From positions 310,001 to 374,000 of the forward strand of contig JAGVRJ010000008.1 of assembly GCA_019059635.1 (NCBI GenBank): a DNA stretch of 64,000 nucleotides. Direction: 5' to 3'. Below the pieces are notes generated by a model. It searched no databases. It was not told the DNA's origin and saw only the letters and a program-made list of their open reading frames with translations. Source of the DNA: Proales similis (lineage: Eukaryota; Rotifera; Eurotatoria; Ploima; Proalidae). A program made the position numbers and the translations under genes. Positions 37,872 through 50,169 of the stretch are shown one piece after another; positions within the stretch are counted from its first letter, which is position 1, and every line of letters begins with the position of its first letter.

Positions 37872-38554
37872 TCAAATCAAATCACTAATCTTGATGTTGT
37901 ATCTCACGGCATTTATGAATCCCTCCTTGTACTTGAGCCAAACGTCCACACTAGGTGTTGTCTCTGCTTTTTCTAGGTCAATTACAATCATGCGAGCCAT
38001 TCTTTCTAAATCATTCTGAACGCAAACCTGGCCGCTTTTCACTGTTCGTAGCCTTCTCCTTTTCGCTCTTTTTCGGCACACGGGTAATGAAATTCTTCAA
38101 ACTCACTCGCTCCTGAGTCCGTTCGAAGGCATTCAATTCAAGATTGAGGCGAGACGCATTTTGAGCCAAAACGGACGCTCACCTTTGGCTTGCTGTCGTT
38201 TGCTTCAACTTGGATTTTGGCTTTCACTTGCTCCTTCACTTCTGGTTTGGTTTTTAGTCCGAACAAAGCGGCCATCGCTTGTTTGCTGGGCGCCGCCGCC
38301 GCCGCCGATTGGCTGTTCTCTTCCCTTTGAAACCAGCAGTGAATTAGGAGCTGAATTTAAACTTTTGTTCGCCTTAAATCGTACGTCTTGGCTTTGGACG
38401 CGATTTTGACTTTGTTTATTGCCATTTCTCGTCCGATCTGCTGCTTTATCATGTTGCTCAGCTGCTTGTGCTGTTTGAGTCCGCTGAATTTGATAAGTTC
38501 ATCGATGGCTCTGGCTCATTGTTGAGAATAAATGGATGTTTACAGCTTAACTAG

Positions 38555-38595
<41 letters not shown>

Positions 38596-41185
38596 CCCAC
38601 TTACGGCTCAAGGACAAAATTGAACGAACCGTCGGCGCTCTTCTCCTGACGATAGAGCAGACTGAACGTGAACATCAGGCCGACAAGGTTGTCGAATCGT
38701 TCTTTTTCCGCCTTGCTCAAGAGCTGGACTGCCACCGAGCGCATGTTTGGCTGAATAATCTGATTCAGATAAGGCGCCAGATCAAGCACAATGCTGCGGG
38801 CCGAGTTGTGCATGAGACGACAGTTGGCGCGCATCTCGCCCAGCAAGCTGCTGAGTATCTTCTCGTTTCGACATCGCTTCTGATAGTTCTTTAAAAGAGT
38901 GAGAGAATTGAGCGAATTGAGAAATGCGATTAATTGAGACAAATGAGCGGCCAAATCTACCTCGAAGCTCTGCGACGGATATTTGAGCTTTTGCTGCTGA
39001 TTGGACACGTTCGAAATGGTGTTGGCGAAAAAGAGCGGCAGAAAGCGCCTATACCCGCCCAGACTGTACATTTGCGTTTCGAGAACGCGCCGATTGAGCT
39101 GGTCGTCGAACATGAACCAATCTTCGGCTTTTTTCACCTTTTTTTTTTTACTTTTAAGCCGATATGCGAGTTTGAGGTCACTCTGAATACCAGCTCGAAG
39201 TAGTTATCTCTGAATCTAATTGAAAGAAAGTTCTCATAGATGCCCTGATTCAGCTTGTCCAAATCGCACGAGTCGAAGCTTTTCAAACTCAGACGTGAAT
39301 CGGCTTTGTCAGATGTCGTTCTTAATTTAAAACAAAAATTCTATCCGATTGAACGAAAAACTCTCGTGAGCGTTTGACTCACTTTTTACTCGACTTGAAG
39401 AATATTTCGCCCAGGATTGTGAAGAGGCCTTTTTCATAGTCTTTCTGGCCGACGTTCAGCTCAAGGATCGTCTTGGCCGTGATTTTGGCCACGTTCTTGG
39501 ACAAGAACTGAATGGTGTTGAGGCAAGCGCGCACGTCGTTCTGGGTCTTGTCACAGAGCGCCACCAGACTCTCTGATTCGTAGTTCACATTGGTCAAGTT
39601 GCAAATCTTCAAACAGCACTCTGCCAGTCCAGTCAGTTGTTTGGCTTGATGAATGTACTTACGGCGCCGAGACGTTCGATTAGACGATGGGTGGCGATCG
39701 GAGGACAGCGGAACACAACCGCCAGCTGCCTCAGTTGTTTTAGAGACTGAGCGTATCTTGACAAATATGAAATCAGGCATTGCTTGGCGAACATCTGCTT
39801 TAGATGCAACTCACAGATCATTGCAAATGCAAATTATCGGTCTGAACAGGGTCGGCTGTTTCTTGCTGCCTTCTTTTTTGTTCGACTTGCCCGTTTCTTG
39901 GATGTGATCAATAAGAACTTGAACCGCCGGCTTAAATTGACCTTGTCAGAGGCGTCGAGTAGCTTAAGACGGGGCCGGTAACCTACCAGAGGCGCTCCGT
40001 CTATTTCGTCGATAATCAGACAGCTCGGCTTGAAATTCGCGTCGTTTATTGTGCCTCGGGTCTGAGTGACCGACTCGATGCTTTGTTTGAAGCATTCGAC
40101 GGTTCGATTGTCACTTTGAATCGATCACGTTTTGACACAGACCAACTAAAAAGCGAGCGACGAGTACCTGGCGTTCATTTCAATGTAGTTGTAGCCGGCA
40201 CGTTTGGCAATTACTTGTGCCAGAGTGGTTTTGCCTGTCGAATCAAAATTGAGGCAGATCGCTTTGATCGAGTGCACGCATCGTAGTTACCGATTCCTGG
40301 CGGGCCGCTCAGCAGAGCTACTTTTATTTTGGGTCGCTTAAACTCGTCCAGTTCGTTGAGCTTCTCCTCGAGCTCGGCTTCTTGCTGATTGAACATTCGC
40401 TTTCGTTTCTTTTGCGCGGACAAATTTAGCGCCGCTTTGGCTGCTTGTGCTTGACTCTTCTTCTCTTTGTCGAGTTCTTTGCCAAACACAACATAGTCCC
40501 ATGACTTCATCCATGTGAGTATGAGTCGATTGGTTCCCTGTCAGATGAGATTGCGACTTGACTAGACCAAGAGAGAAGAGTCGGACAGGCTGAGATTACG
40601 TCATCGCTGAGGAGCTCGAAAAAGTCTTTGGGCTTGAACTTTTCCACCCAGAGTTCACTTTGCTCTTCTTTTCTCAGATCGCGATTCAAGCTGAGCACGT
40701 CCATTTTTTCCAGTTTGCACATGTTCTCTTCCTTTCAAATGTGCAGCTTGATTAATTGATTTACTGAACCCGCAGTGAATTATATGAGAGCAAACACTCA
40801 CGTGCTGCTTTTGTTGTTCGACGTGAATTTCGTTTTTAAGCGACTCGATCGACTTGCTGAGTAAAGAGCCGGCTATTGGCAGCTTGCTCAGCTCCTCAGA
40901 CTTGGCACAAACCGTTTCAGACCGGGACTGGTGTCAGTCAATGACTGCGTTGGTTACCATCTTTAGACTGTGAACGTCTCGCATTTTAAGCACTCCCTGC
41001 TGCCCGTCTGAATAAGTAATCGGAACAGTTCGTGAGCCGGGCTCAATTCGCTTGCTCCAGCAGCCGCTTGTGGTCGTTATAGTTATGCTGCTGCGTTCGG
41101 TGAGGTTCACATTCTGACTCAGACAGACGCCGAACGCTCGGCCGGCAGTGTCCAGCGGCTCGTCCACTCTTCTCTTTTTGCTCAT
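37872..41185 (-). CDS. CHTF18: Chromosome transmission fidelity protein 18 (alternative clamp loader large subunit)
   Basis: AAA+ ATPase that with DCC1, CTF8 and RFC2-5 loads PCNA and supports sister-chromatid cohesion in the nucleus. About 15 short exons on the minus strand. Seen: ELWVEKFKPKDFFELLSDD (CTF18-type entry block), LTWMKSWDYVVFG, Walker A LLSGPPGIGKTTLAQVIAK, Walker B LIIDEIDGAPL, sensor-1 region RPIICICNDL, then LVALCDKTQNDVRACLNTIQFL, GLMFTFSLLYRQ and the conserved C-terminal end VWLKYKEGFINAVRYNIKISDLI, which binds the CTF8/DCC1 arm in yeast. The ELWVEKFKPK and C-terminal blocks separate it from RFC1. One intron of 94 bp is more than a third CA repeat. Some junctions (before CCLKICNLT and near the C-terminus) rest on frame logic. 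Confidence 0.9.
38558..38591. repeat. (CA)17 microsatellite in a CHTF18 intron
   Basis: Seventeen CA units inside a 94-bp intron (38511-38604). In the sense of CHTF18 it reads (TG)n starting about 13 bases after the 5' splice site. Confidence 0.95.
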
Positions 41186-42379
41186 GCTTTCAAATTGGTT
41201 CTCATTATCGCGCCCGGCGTAACAAATCGAGTCAGAATCGGCGAGAGCTTCTGTCCGAACAAGTAATCAGATTAAAACGGGCCCAAGAGAAGTCTTTTGT
41301 ATTTCACCTAAATTTGACGAGTAGGTCGAATCTGTTTCGTCCATTATTCTCCTTTTCTCTCTCTCTCTCTTTAGATTCAAATCCTAAAACGAGTCACACA
41401 GTGCGCACAATTTCACTCTGTCCATCCCAACAAGCAGAGAATAAAATTAACAAAAGCGATCTGAGCAGATGTCCATCACCGATCGCATTCAATTTCAGAA
41501 ACAAAGAGTGAATGAGAGACAGAGAGGGAGGGAGAGAGAGCTCTATCTGGGCGTTGGAGCTAGAAAAGTTTCTTGCGGACTTGGACCAGTTTGTGCTGAT
41601 TTAGACACGCGGCTTTCAACCTGGCACCTATTGTCTCGTTTTCATTCTATTTTCTGTTCTACTCTCGTTCTGATTCACTTTTTCGCCTCAGACGAGCTGG
41701 TCTCCCGAATTTTAGTCTAAAGGGTTCAGCCAGCTCATGTTAATGCCGAATGTGAACAATTGCAGCTTACTAAAATGGGATAGTCGTCGAGAGAGTGAGT
41801 AAGAATAGAGGCTGGCTCGAGAGAGAGAGAGAGACAGTTGGTATTTCAAGAACAAGCAACCAGCATAATGAGCTTTAATCGTTTTTTAGTTTCTTCGCAT
41901 CGAGTTTGAGGAAACTGATTTCAGGGTTGCTCGCTGTTGCTACGGTGATTACGAATTAATTTGTTTACAAACCAGAAACACATAAGAGGCAAAGAGAGAG
42001 AGAGAGAGGAGGAGGGAGAGAGTCGATTGTTTTGGGTTTTTCTAATTCCCGATCAAAATGATGCAGAGAGAACCAGTTGAAAAGGATGTTAGAGAGCCCA
42101 TATCGTGACACCGAGTGAACCGCTCCTGCTTACAACTGGTGAGCAGTTTAGAGGTGTAAATTAAGCGAAGCGACAAACGCTCTAAAACAATAGCCCGAGA
42201 GCATTTTCAAGAAGGACGATTTTCTTTTATTTTCTTTCTTCGTTTGTTTGATTTGTTTGCTCAATAACTTGAGCGATTGTTAGTCGGTCGAAATTTGTTC
42301 ATTATGTGCCAATTGCTCATTTCTGGTTTTGCTTCTAGACCAAAGAATCGAAGCGTATCGAGCGTTACAACTGAGCAGC
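41186..42379. other. Intergenic region between CHTF18 and a forward gene
   Basis: About 1.2 kb shared upstream region of two divergent genes. Contains CT (41358-41371) and GA (about 41818-41834 and 41993-42008) microsatellites. No coding exon could be supported, though an acceptor (CTTCTAG at 42333-42339) suggests an upstream exon of the forward gene. Confidence 0.45.
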
Positions 42380-43529
42380 ATGAAGTCAGCGTGGCCTCAG
42401 ATGAAAGAGCGTTTATACGCCTGGTACCCCATACCGACACAGGCGCCTACACAAGACGCCAAGTCGATCTACATCAACCACGGCATTAAACCGTTCAAGT
42501 TCACGTCCGGTAAGTCTTTGCTTCAGTTGGCTGCAGTCTCTCTCAATCCAGATTCTGGACAATTCAAAAGACTTTGAAACTAAAGACAAGTTGAGCGCTG
42601 CGCAAGATTCTGATGTGGTGACCAAAAGACCTTCGACATCACATGCTGTGCAAAAACGCTCGCAAACTGGTAAATTTCTAATTACGAACAGCGAAATGCT
42701 CCAAGCGGTTGATCGGCCTTTCGACAAGGTGAGAGAAAAAGAGCCAAGAGCGCTCTACATGTGCCAACGCATCGAATCGTTCTTGAGATTCCGAAGCCAA
42801 CACTTTACAATCTGTTCGACAGAATGGACGGAACCGAACTGAATTCAGAAGAGCCGGCTGAGAGCGATGTTGCGCATCGCTTGACGCGAGTGGCCGACCA
42901 TACCGAGCCGACGAGTCAGTCGGCTCCAAATGAAACCGTGCCGAGTGTGGTGAGGGTTAGAAACCGTGGAAAGAGTGCAATCGTGCGATCAAGGCTTGAT
43001 GTCGATCGCCAACACCAAATCAGCTCTCAAACAGAAAAAGCGAGGCCGAAAACATGCGCAGCTAGACACCAGTCCGTGAGCCAGACACAACAAGATAGCC
43101 CGACGGGTTCTCTTGATCAAACAAAGCCACATTCCAAATCGATAAGAGAAAGCAAAAGATCTGTTTCGACCTGTCGTCTGCTCAAAGGACACTGGAAACA
43201 GGAGCTGCTTGCCAGAGGGTTGGTTTTGATCTCTATGCCTTGTTAAGTGATCAGAAAATGTCAGTCTTAGTGTGACTAGGGAGCAGATCGGACAAAGACC
43301 GAAATATTTCGTCAACATTGATCCGAATGAACTCAAGCCTGGGCCAGCTATTCCGCCGGTCCATTACAACGCAAATGAGACCTTCTTTTACAACACTCTA
43401 CCTTATCGCAAGGCAACCTACACAATTAATCCGAATTTCATTTCGGAGAATCTTCGCATAAACAAACTCGCCCGCCAGCCGACTGCTTCCAAGCTGAATT
43501 ATCGTCGCGATTTCGCCTTTGTCTACTGA
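42380..43529 (+). CDS. Unrecognised 325-residue protein, possibly cytoskeletal or ciliary
   Basis: Exons 42380-42509, 42571-42728, 42788-43218 and 43271-43529 join in one frame to 325 residues. I do not recognise the family. The N-terminal block (MKSAWPQMKERLYAWYPIP, then SIYINHGIKPFKFTS) and the C-terminal block (YFVNIDPNELKPGPAIPP, ETFFYNTLPYRKATYTINP, NFISENLRINKLARQ) look conserved and aromatic/proline-rich; the middle is polar and basic, probably disordered. Such paired end motifs without a globular core are common in microtubule-associated and sperm tail proteins, but that is only a guess. The open frame continues upstream of the ATG to an acceptor at 42339, so a further 5' exon is possible. 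No signal peptide or membrane helix. Confidence 0.55.
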
Positions 43530-43858
43530 AAAAAAAGCGAATCAAGACTAGCATCGTATTCAACTCACTGTTCCCTCCGCTTCAATCAATTCAGTAATTT
43601 CAGCTTTACTATTTTGTTTTTCATTTCGCTTTTTTTTTTCTTCTGTTTCGTCTAGAGCTAATAAAAAAACAAACCTCCCTCAATACTCTAAGCCAATCAT
43701 CCTAAAAGATTCTAGGCCTCTTCTCTAAACAGAAGCGAACCATGTCTTCTTAATTGGCTCAAGGGCTGAATGCATTTGATCGAGCACATGTGGCCTCTTG
43801 TCATTTTTGAGGTCGAACAATTTTTGATAAAAATTTAATAATTTCCCATTAATCCAGA

Positions 43859-43949
43859 CCCGCGATAGCTCAGTTGGTAGAGCGGAGGACTGTAGAGTTC
43901 TAATCGCATAGCAATCCTTAGGTCAGTGGTTCAAATCCGCTTCGCGGGA
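43859..43949 (+). tRNA. tRNA-Tyr (GTA) with intron
   Basis: Acceptor stem CCCGCGA pairs with TCGCGGG, D arm TAGCTCAGTTGGTAGAGC, anticodon loop CTGTAGA with anticodon GTA, T arm with GGTTCAAATCC. An 18-base intron (43896-43913) sits one base 3' of the anticodon, the usual place in eukaryotic tRNA-Tyr. A T8 run directly after the gene (about 43951-43958) is the RNA polymerase III terminator. Internal A and B boxes are intact. Confidence 0.95.
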
Positions 43950-44194
43950 CTTTTTTTTCTATCTCCCTCATCGGCGATTCTTATTGGTTTTTGATTGTCT
44001 GTCTACCTTTGCGAGTTTGTTGGGTTAGTTTTGCACTTAAATGGAGAAGGCCTTATAAGCGTTTAACATGGGGCCATATTAATACAAATCGAGCAGAATT
44101 CAGTGCGATTCGGCATTCCGCCGACAGACTATAAGAATCGGATACAAAACGAACTCCAGTTTAAATTTTTGAAAGGATCGAAAAATTCTCAAAA

Positions 44195-47100
44195 ATGTCT
44201 GACAGCGAGGCTGACGAGCGCTTTGAGCAGGAAGAAAACGGAGAGCAGAGAGAGCCGACAGAAGAGGCCGAATACTACGAGGACGAAGAGGAGGAAGAGG
44301 AGGAAGAAGAAGAAGAAGAAGAGGAGGATGAAGAGGAGCAAGAAGACCGGCGCCGAGGAGGAGGCAAAAATAAGCGGAAAAAGCGTCGAAAGAATATCTA
44401 TGAACAGTTCATCATGGATCAGGCAGAGGACGACGACCTCGAGGAAGAAGAAGAGGAAGACGAGCCCGAAGAGGGCTACGATCAAGTTTTGCGCGAGCAA
44501 GAGAGAGTCGAACGCGAGGCGTCGAGAGACTTGCTCAGCCACCGAAAACTGTACAACGATCAGCTTGAGAATGAGGACGACGTTGCCGAGATGGCCAAGT
44601 ACTTCAAGGAGCGGTACGCACGCAACAAGGAAAACGCCCATTTCGGCAGCAGCGACCAACTGTCCGACGCCATCATTCAGCAACGCTATTTGCCAGGCGT
44701 CAAAGATCCAAATCTGTGGACAGTCAAGTGCAGGATCGGCGAAGAGAAGCAGACCGCCTTTCTGCTGATGCGAAAGTTCAACAAGTTTCTGACAATCGAG
44801 GACAAGCAGCCGCTTCAAGTTAAAAGTGTAATTGTAAAAGAGGGCCTGAAGGGCTTCATCTACGTCGAAGCCTACAAGCAGACGCATGTAAAATACGCGA
44901 TCGAGGAAGTGAGCAGCCTGCGAATGGGAGTCTGGAAGCAGGAGATGGTTCCGACCAAAGAAATGCCGGACGTGCTGCGAGTAATCAAAGACATACCCAA
45001 GCTCAAGAGCGGCTCGTGGGTGCGTATGAAGCGCACTATATACAAAGACGACCTCGCTCAAGTGGAACACGTTGACACGGCCCAAAACCAAGTGCTGCTG
45101 CGCTTAATTCCGCGCATTGACTACACACAGAAGCGAGGCGCTTTAAAAGAGCCCGACCAAAACAAAGGCATCAAGCGAAAGACTCGTCCGCCCTCCAAAC
45201 TTTTCGATCCTGACCTCATTCGCAGCATCGGCGGCTATCCGTCCAGAGACAAGGACCATTGGGTGTTTGAAAACAACCGATACAACGCCAAGGGCTTTCT
45301 CATAAAAGCATTTCCACTCTCCTACATAATCACAGAAGGAGTGAAGCCGACTCTGACCGAGTTGCAGCGCTTCGATGAGACTCCCGACAGCGTGGAGGGC
45401 GAAAGCTCTTCGTCAGCTGCTTTGCTAAGCAAAACGGCGCTTGACAAAGCTCACAATTTGGTCGCCGGCGACACGGTCGAAGTATGCAGCGGCGAGCTCA
45501 TCCATCTGACGGGCACAATTGTGGGAATAGACGGCGACAAAGTCAGAATCATGCCCAAACACGAGCAGCTGAAGGACCCAATCGAGTTCATGGCTTATGA
45601 ATTACGCAAATACTTCAAAGTAGGCGAACACGTCAAAGTGATCGGCGGTCGACACGAGGGAGAAACTGGCCTCATAGTGCGTGTGGACGACAACATCGTG
45701 ATTATAATCTCAGACCTCACAATGGAAGAGATCAGCGTGTTCAAGCGACACGTTCAACTGTGTGAGGCAACCGCCGCAGGAGTTGACTCAATGGGCCAGT
45801 TTGAGTGGGGCGATCTTGTCCAAATAGATGCGCAAACTGTGGGAGTCATCGTTCGGCTAGAGAGAGACACGTTCCGAGTGCTGAACATGCACGACAAGCT
45901 GGTGAACATGAACAGCCGGGCAGTGACCAAGAGACGCGTGAACAAATTCGCGGCCGCGCTCGACTCGGAAAATCGAACTCTGAATGTGAACGACATGGTA
46001 AAAGTAATTGAGGGCGCACACGCAGGAATGCAGGGCCAGATAAAGTTCTTGTTCCGCCACTACGTATTCCTCCATTCTAAATCGTGCACCGAAAACGGTG
46101 GATTTTTCGTCTGCACTGCCAAGCAGTTGATGCTGGCAAGTGACCAAAAGCAAGCGCCGTCCAATGTAACGCCAGGCTTCATGTCGCCCCGTATCATGGC
46201 CAGTCCCATGCATCCAATGCAGTCGGGCGGTGCGAGCAGTAGACACGGCATGAGCACAGGCGGCAGTTCCGTTCACGGAAAGTCGCCAAGAAATGCGCCG
46301 ACTGGGCAACCTCATCTCAAGCCGGGCACTCGTCGCAATCTAAGTCTGATCGGAAAGACCGTGAGGATTACCCAAGGTCCCTACAAGAGCTACGTGGGAA
46401 TTGTGAAAGACGCCACAGATGCAACTGCCCGTGTTGAACTTCACACCAAATGCCAGACGATCAGCGTCGATCTGGAACGACTTTCGATTGTCGACGGAAC
46501 CAGAACAGGCATGTCGCGTACTCCGGGCGGCTCGTTCGCCACACCAACCACTCTGCCGTCGCAGACACCGATTGGTGCGTTTGGATCACGCACTCCAATG
46601 TACGGCTCGCAGACTCCGATGCACGATGGCTCACGCACACCGCACTACGGCAGCGCGACGCCTCGTTACGATGGCTCGATGACGCCCAACGATCGATCCG
46701 GATCCGCTTGGGATCCTACAAGTGCCACGCCCAGAACTGACTTTGAAGAGGACTGGGACGAGCAACCGCCGTCGGCCAGCCTGAATCCAACCACTCCCGG
46801 CTACCAAGCAGATACTCCCGACACTCATGGGCCCTACACGCCTGGCTCAGCCCTTAACTACACTTCTCACTCTCCCTATCCAAACCCATCGCCGCTGGAC
46901 TCTTATCAGCACAGCATTTTCAATGCCCAAGTGCCAACACCAGGCAGCAATTACGCGTCGGCCAACTCGCCTGCTTCATTCCAAAACTACATCTACTCTC
47001 CATCTACCCCGGGCGCGTACTTTGCCCCGCAGACTCCGGGATCGGGCGCCTACAACTTGGAGCATTCTGACTGGCACATGGAAGGGTTGATGGTGCGCGT

Positions 47101-47416
47101 ACGAGACAACTACCCACAAGATCCAGAGCTGAGCAGCAAGACTGGCGTGATTAGGAGCATTCACGGCAGCCAGTGTTCGGTTCACATTCGAATGCTGGAC
47201 AAAACGGTCAACATCGGCCTTGACTTTCTGGAGCCAGTGCCGCCAGAGAAAGGTGATCGAGTTATGATCGTGTTTGGCGACGACAAAGGCTCTACTGGTC
47301 TCCTGCTCAACATCGATGGACCGGACGGTGTGATCAAACTGGAAAATCGACCGGAGGGCCGAGACGAGATCACCATGACCAACATTCGCTTCCTGTGCAA
47401 GTTGCCCAACATCTAA
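44195..47416 (+). CDS. SUPT5H: Transcription elongation factor SPT5
   Basis: Large DSIF subunit that with SPT4 binds RNA polymerase II and controls promoter-proximal pausing and elongation. Intronless and 1,073 residues, matching the human protein of about 1,087. The acidic N-terminus (long Glu/Asp run) is followed by the NGN domain ([22 protein letters not shown] to GIYVEA-type end at [10 protein letters not shown]), which binds SPT4. Several KOW motifs follow ([77 protein letters not shown]). The C-terminal repeat region has GS-x-TP units ([19 protein letters not shown] and more) that CDK9 phosphorylates in the family, and the last KOW ends at FLCKLPNI. Poly(A) signal at 47575. Confidence 0.96.
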   Translation: MSDSEADERFEQEENGEQREPTEEAEYYEDEEEEEEEEEEEEEEDEEEQEDRRRGGGKNKRKKRRKNIYEQFIMDQAEDDDLEEEEEEDEPEEGYDQVLREQERVEREASRDLLSHRKLYNDQLENEDDVAEMAKYFKERYARNKENAHFGSSDQLSDAIIQQRYLPGVKDPNLWTVKCRIGEEKQTAFLLMRKFNKFLTIEDKQPLQVKSVIVKEGLKGFIYVEAYKQTHVKYAIEEVSSLRMGVWKQEMVPTKEMPDVLRVIKDIPKLKSGSWVRMKRTIYKDDLAQVEHVDTAQNQVLLRLIPRIDYTQKRGALKEPDQNKGIKRKTRPPSKLFDPDLIRSIGGYPSRDKDHWVFENNRYNAKGFLIKAFPLSYIITEGVKPTLTELQRFDETPDSVEGESSSSAALLSKTALDKAHNLVAGDTVEVCSGELIHLTGTIVGIDGDKVRIMPKHEQLKDPIEFMAYELRKYFKVGEHVKVIGGRHEGETGLIVRVDDNIVIIISDLTMEEISVFKRHVQLCEATAAGVDSMGQFEWGDLVQIDAQTVGVIVRLERDTFRVLNMHDKLVNMNSRAVTKRRVNKFAAALDSENRTLNVNDMVKVIEGAHAGMQGQIKFLFRHYVFLHSKSCTENGGFFVCTAKQLMLASDQKQAPSNVTPGFMSPRIMASPMHPMQSGGASSRHGMSTGGSSVHGKSPRNAPTGQPHLKPGTRRNLSLIGKTVRITQGPYKSYVGIVKDATDATARVELHTKCQTISVDLERLSIVDGTRTGMSRTPGGSFATPTTLPSQTPIGAFGSRTPMYGSQTPMHDGSRTPHYGSATPRYDGSMTPNDRSGSAWDPTSATPRTDFEEDWDEQPPSASLNPTTPGYQADTPDTHGPYTPGSALNYTSHSPYPNPSPLDSYQHSIFNAQVPTPGSNYASANSPASFQNYIYSPSTPGAYFAPQTPGSGAYNLEHSDWHMEGLMVRVRDNYPQDPELSSKTGVIRSIHGSQCSVHIRMLDKTVNIGLDFLEPVPPEKGDRVMIVFGDDKGSTGLLLNIDGPDGVIKLENRPEGRDEITMTNIRFLCKLPNI

Positions 47417-47574
47417 AAATAGCCCAAGTGTGTAATCTGGATTCAGCAAGCGGTTCGATTCTCAATACTCTGTCAAAATGTTCGTTTTAGCACGTTATTG
47501 ACTTGAATCAAGTTAATTTATCTAAAACATGCATAGAAAAGAAACATGCAGCAAAACACAAAGCGAACTACAAA

Positions 47575-47580
47575 AATAAA
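47575..47580 (+). terminator. Poly(A) signal of SUPT5H
   Basis: AATAAA about 160 bp past the stop, in the 350-bp space between the convergent ends of SUPT5H and RFWD3. Confidence 0.6.
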
Positions 47581-47763
47581 TGAATGTTTGACTCTGATTT
47601 TGGTCTCTGACCGGCGAAAGAGATGGCTACGTTTGTTTGGAGTGTTCAAGGCGCAGAATTTATTCTGCATTTCAAAATTTAGATCAGAAAAGGGGGCGAA
47701 TATATAAATAAATGAAAATTGTTTGCAATTCGTCTAGATTTATGAACAAACGTAGCGGCAGCC

Positions 47764-49792
47764 TCAGTGAGCCTTTTTGAATATTCTCAGCTGCTTGTCG
47801 GTGAGAGTGCAAACAAACTGGTCACTGCCACTGCTTATCGGACAGACGTCTAGAATTTCGCTCGAATTCTGCAGTCGACCGCACCGATCGCCGTTGCTCA
47901 CGCTCCATATTTGACCAGATTTACTCTGCTCGTCAGGCACACACGCGTACAGCTGAGAGTCGATGTTGAACAGTTTCGACTTGGCCAGCAGCTTCTGCAC
48001 ATTGGAGCCGTTGAACACTTGAACTGAGTTGAGGGTCATTTCTGACTGAGACTGGGACAGACCGTAGACCATGTGTCGCACGTTGGGATGCTTCTGAGTC
48101 GGACGAGTGCTCACCAGCAAGTGCCGCGTCAACGTATCAAAATGGCAGCTCATAATGTTGGCATCCATCAACAGTGGCCGGTAGAGGTACTCTTCGTCCG
48201 ATTGACGCGAGAAAAATGAAAGTTTGTCCAATTGAGCGACCACAATTCCATTCGGCCTGTGAATAGGAGCATGATGAAGAGCATCACAGAATCGGTCGGT
48301 CAAGTTCAGGAGCCTACTCTGCATGAGACTGATCGAGCCGAGGAATGTATTGCATGCCGCAGACAGGCGAGCCGGCCGTCTCGTTTATCCGCGTCACATG
48401 CGAGTCGATTTTGCGCTTGTCGAACAGAAGCACTTGGCCGTTGGACAGGCCGGCGTAAAAGTAGACTGGATTGTCTGTATTGAAACAGCAACTCCAAATC
48501 GGGTGCGTGCACTCGTAACTAAATTGGATAGCACAGATTGGAGTAAAACTCAAAACGGCCTATGACTTACCTGTGGACCAAGCGATTGGTGGATATGTTG
48601 GTCAACTTGAGCTGCTTGTCAAGACCACAAGTCAAGAGTATTTCGTCTTCGTTCTGCTCGCATATGGCCATGTCGCGAATCATTTTCGAATGGATCGGAA
48701 TGTACTGACTGATTTTGTAGTCGAGAAAGTTGATCTTCATTCGTTAGTGACTTATGGTCGATTTCAAATCTAAACTCGTCTCACTTTTTTGACACCGAAG
48801 CCCGAGAAGAGTGCGTTGTTGGACGCTTGGGATGCGAGAATGGCCGAGCATCGTTGACTGTAGGCAACTACCCTGCAGCCGCCTTGGTTCTTTCAGCCGC
48901 AGAAACAGCAGAATTCAATAAAAATTGAAACGTGAGACTCTTGAGCCCAGTACCGACCTCGGTGATGTTTATCAGCTTGTCGAGCTCAAATCGCATCGAG
49001 AGACCGTCTGCTGATGTGCCCTTGCTGCCGTGGCGATCTGAAGGAGTCACTCCAGAGGAGACACAGTCTTGGTATCTGTTGAGAAGGTCCTGGTATTTTC
49101 GATTGGCGTTCACAAGCTCGTCGTTTATCAGCTGATATTGAAGCTTCATTTCCGACGCAGCGATCTCTGCTTTTTTGCGCAGCTGCCGTTCAGACTCGAG
49201 CTCCCTGAGAGCCTGATCCAACTCGGCAGTGTCCAGCGATTTGATACTTTTGGCATAAATTCGCCTCATGTCCGAACGTTTGGCGGGCCGATTGCATTGC
49301 GGACACTTTGGATTGCTCCTTATCCATCGGTCGATGCACCTTGTGCCGACGAGTTTTATTACTCAAATTGCTCCGACCCGTTTATTGCTGCTGCACTCAC
49401 CCCTCGCCGAACAAGTGGCCGCATTTAAGACAAACTAAGCGATGGATGCCCGAATTGGTCCATTGCTCAAGGCAGATTGAACAAGTCTAGTCGGACAATA
49501 CACAGCTGAGAATTAAATTTAGAAGCAATTAGGCTGCAGTTTGGATAAGTACATCTTCTTCGCCGCCTTGGTCCGGCTCACATTTCTGATTCTCTTTGAG
49601 ATCAGACACCGAGCCCAGACGTGGCATTTTCGCCCTCGACTCAAACTCGTAGTCGTCTGTTTCGCTCTCATTCTCCTGATCGCTGTTATTATTCGCCTCT
49701 TGCAGCCCGCTTGTGTTCATTAGGTTTAAATTTGTGCGCAATCGGGTGTCCACTATCTCGATCACGTCCGAGTCTGGCCAATTCGAAGCCAT
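47764..49792 (-). CDS. RFWD3: E3 ubiquitin ligase RFWD3
   Basis: RING finger and WD-repeat ligase that ubiquitinates RPA and RAD51 at stalled forks and crosslinks. Seven exons. The N-terminus (MASNWPDSDVIEIVDTRLR) is followed by an acidic region. Next is the RING: CSICLEQW, LVCLKCGHLFGEGCIDRW, then CPQCNRPAK. A coiled coil follows (LRELESERQLRKKAEIAASE), then the WD40-like domain: CRVVAYSQRCSAILASQ, SGFGVKK, SQYIPIHSKMIRDMA, LLTCGLDKQLKLTN, PIWSCCFNTDNPVYFYAGLSNGQVLLFD, and a C-terminal blade ILDVCPISS to KQLRIFKK. Order and blocks match vertebrate RFWD3, though it is shorter in the N-terminal region. The exon 2 to 3 join falls inside the RING after GHLFGEG and is supported by phase. Confidence 0.9.
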
Positions 49793-50112
49793 ATGCCGAG
49801 CTCGGATTAGTTATGCAATTTTGCTCTTCTTTATTTTTTTGCTCAAATTCTCATTCAGTTCAATGTGAGCAATGTGAGCCATGTTTTGCATCGACGCTAA
49901 TTTCTCTCAATCGTGCTACTACTTCAACACGAGCACAACTGCAAATGACGTGATCTATGCTTCTTACTCTTTCGATTTTTTCGACAATGGCCCTATATTT
50001 ACGTCGAGCAAACACTTCTCGACTTACCCTACAAAATCAGTCGGTACTTGAGAAGTTTTTATCTTTCGCTTGGACTCAATCATTTGCCAAAATGGAAAAG
50101 TCGACCTCTCAA

Positions 50113-50169
<57 letters not shown>

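Noticed and set aside
37872-41185. RFC1 as the identity of the AAA+ gene
   Set aside because: No BRCT domain, and the ELWVEKFKPK, LLYRQ and C-terminal FINAVRYNIKISDL blocks fit CHTF18 instead.
44189-45091. 300-residue open frame antisense to SUPT5H
   Set aside because: It is the mirror of the Glu/Asp-rich N-terminal coding sequence, giving Leu/Phe/Val runs; no domain and no own promoter.
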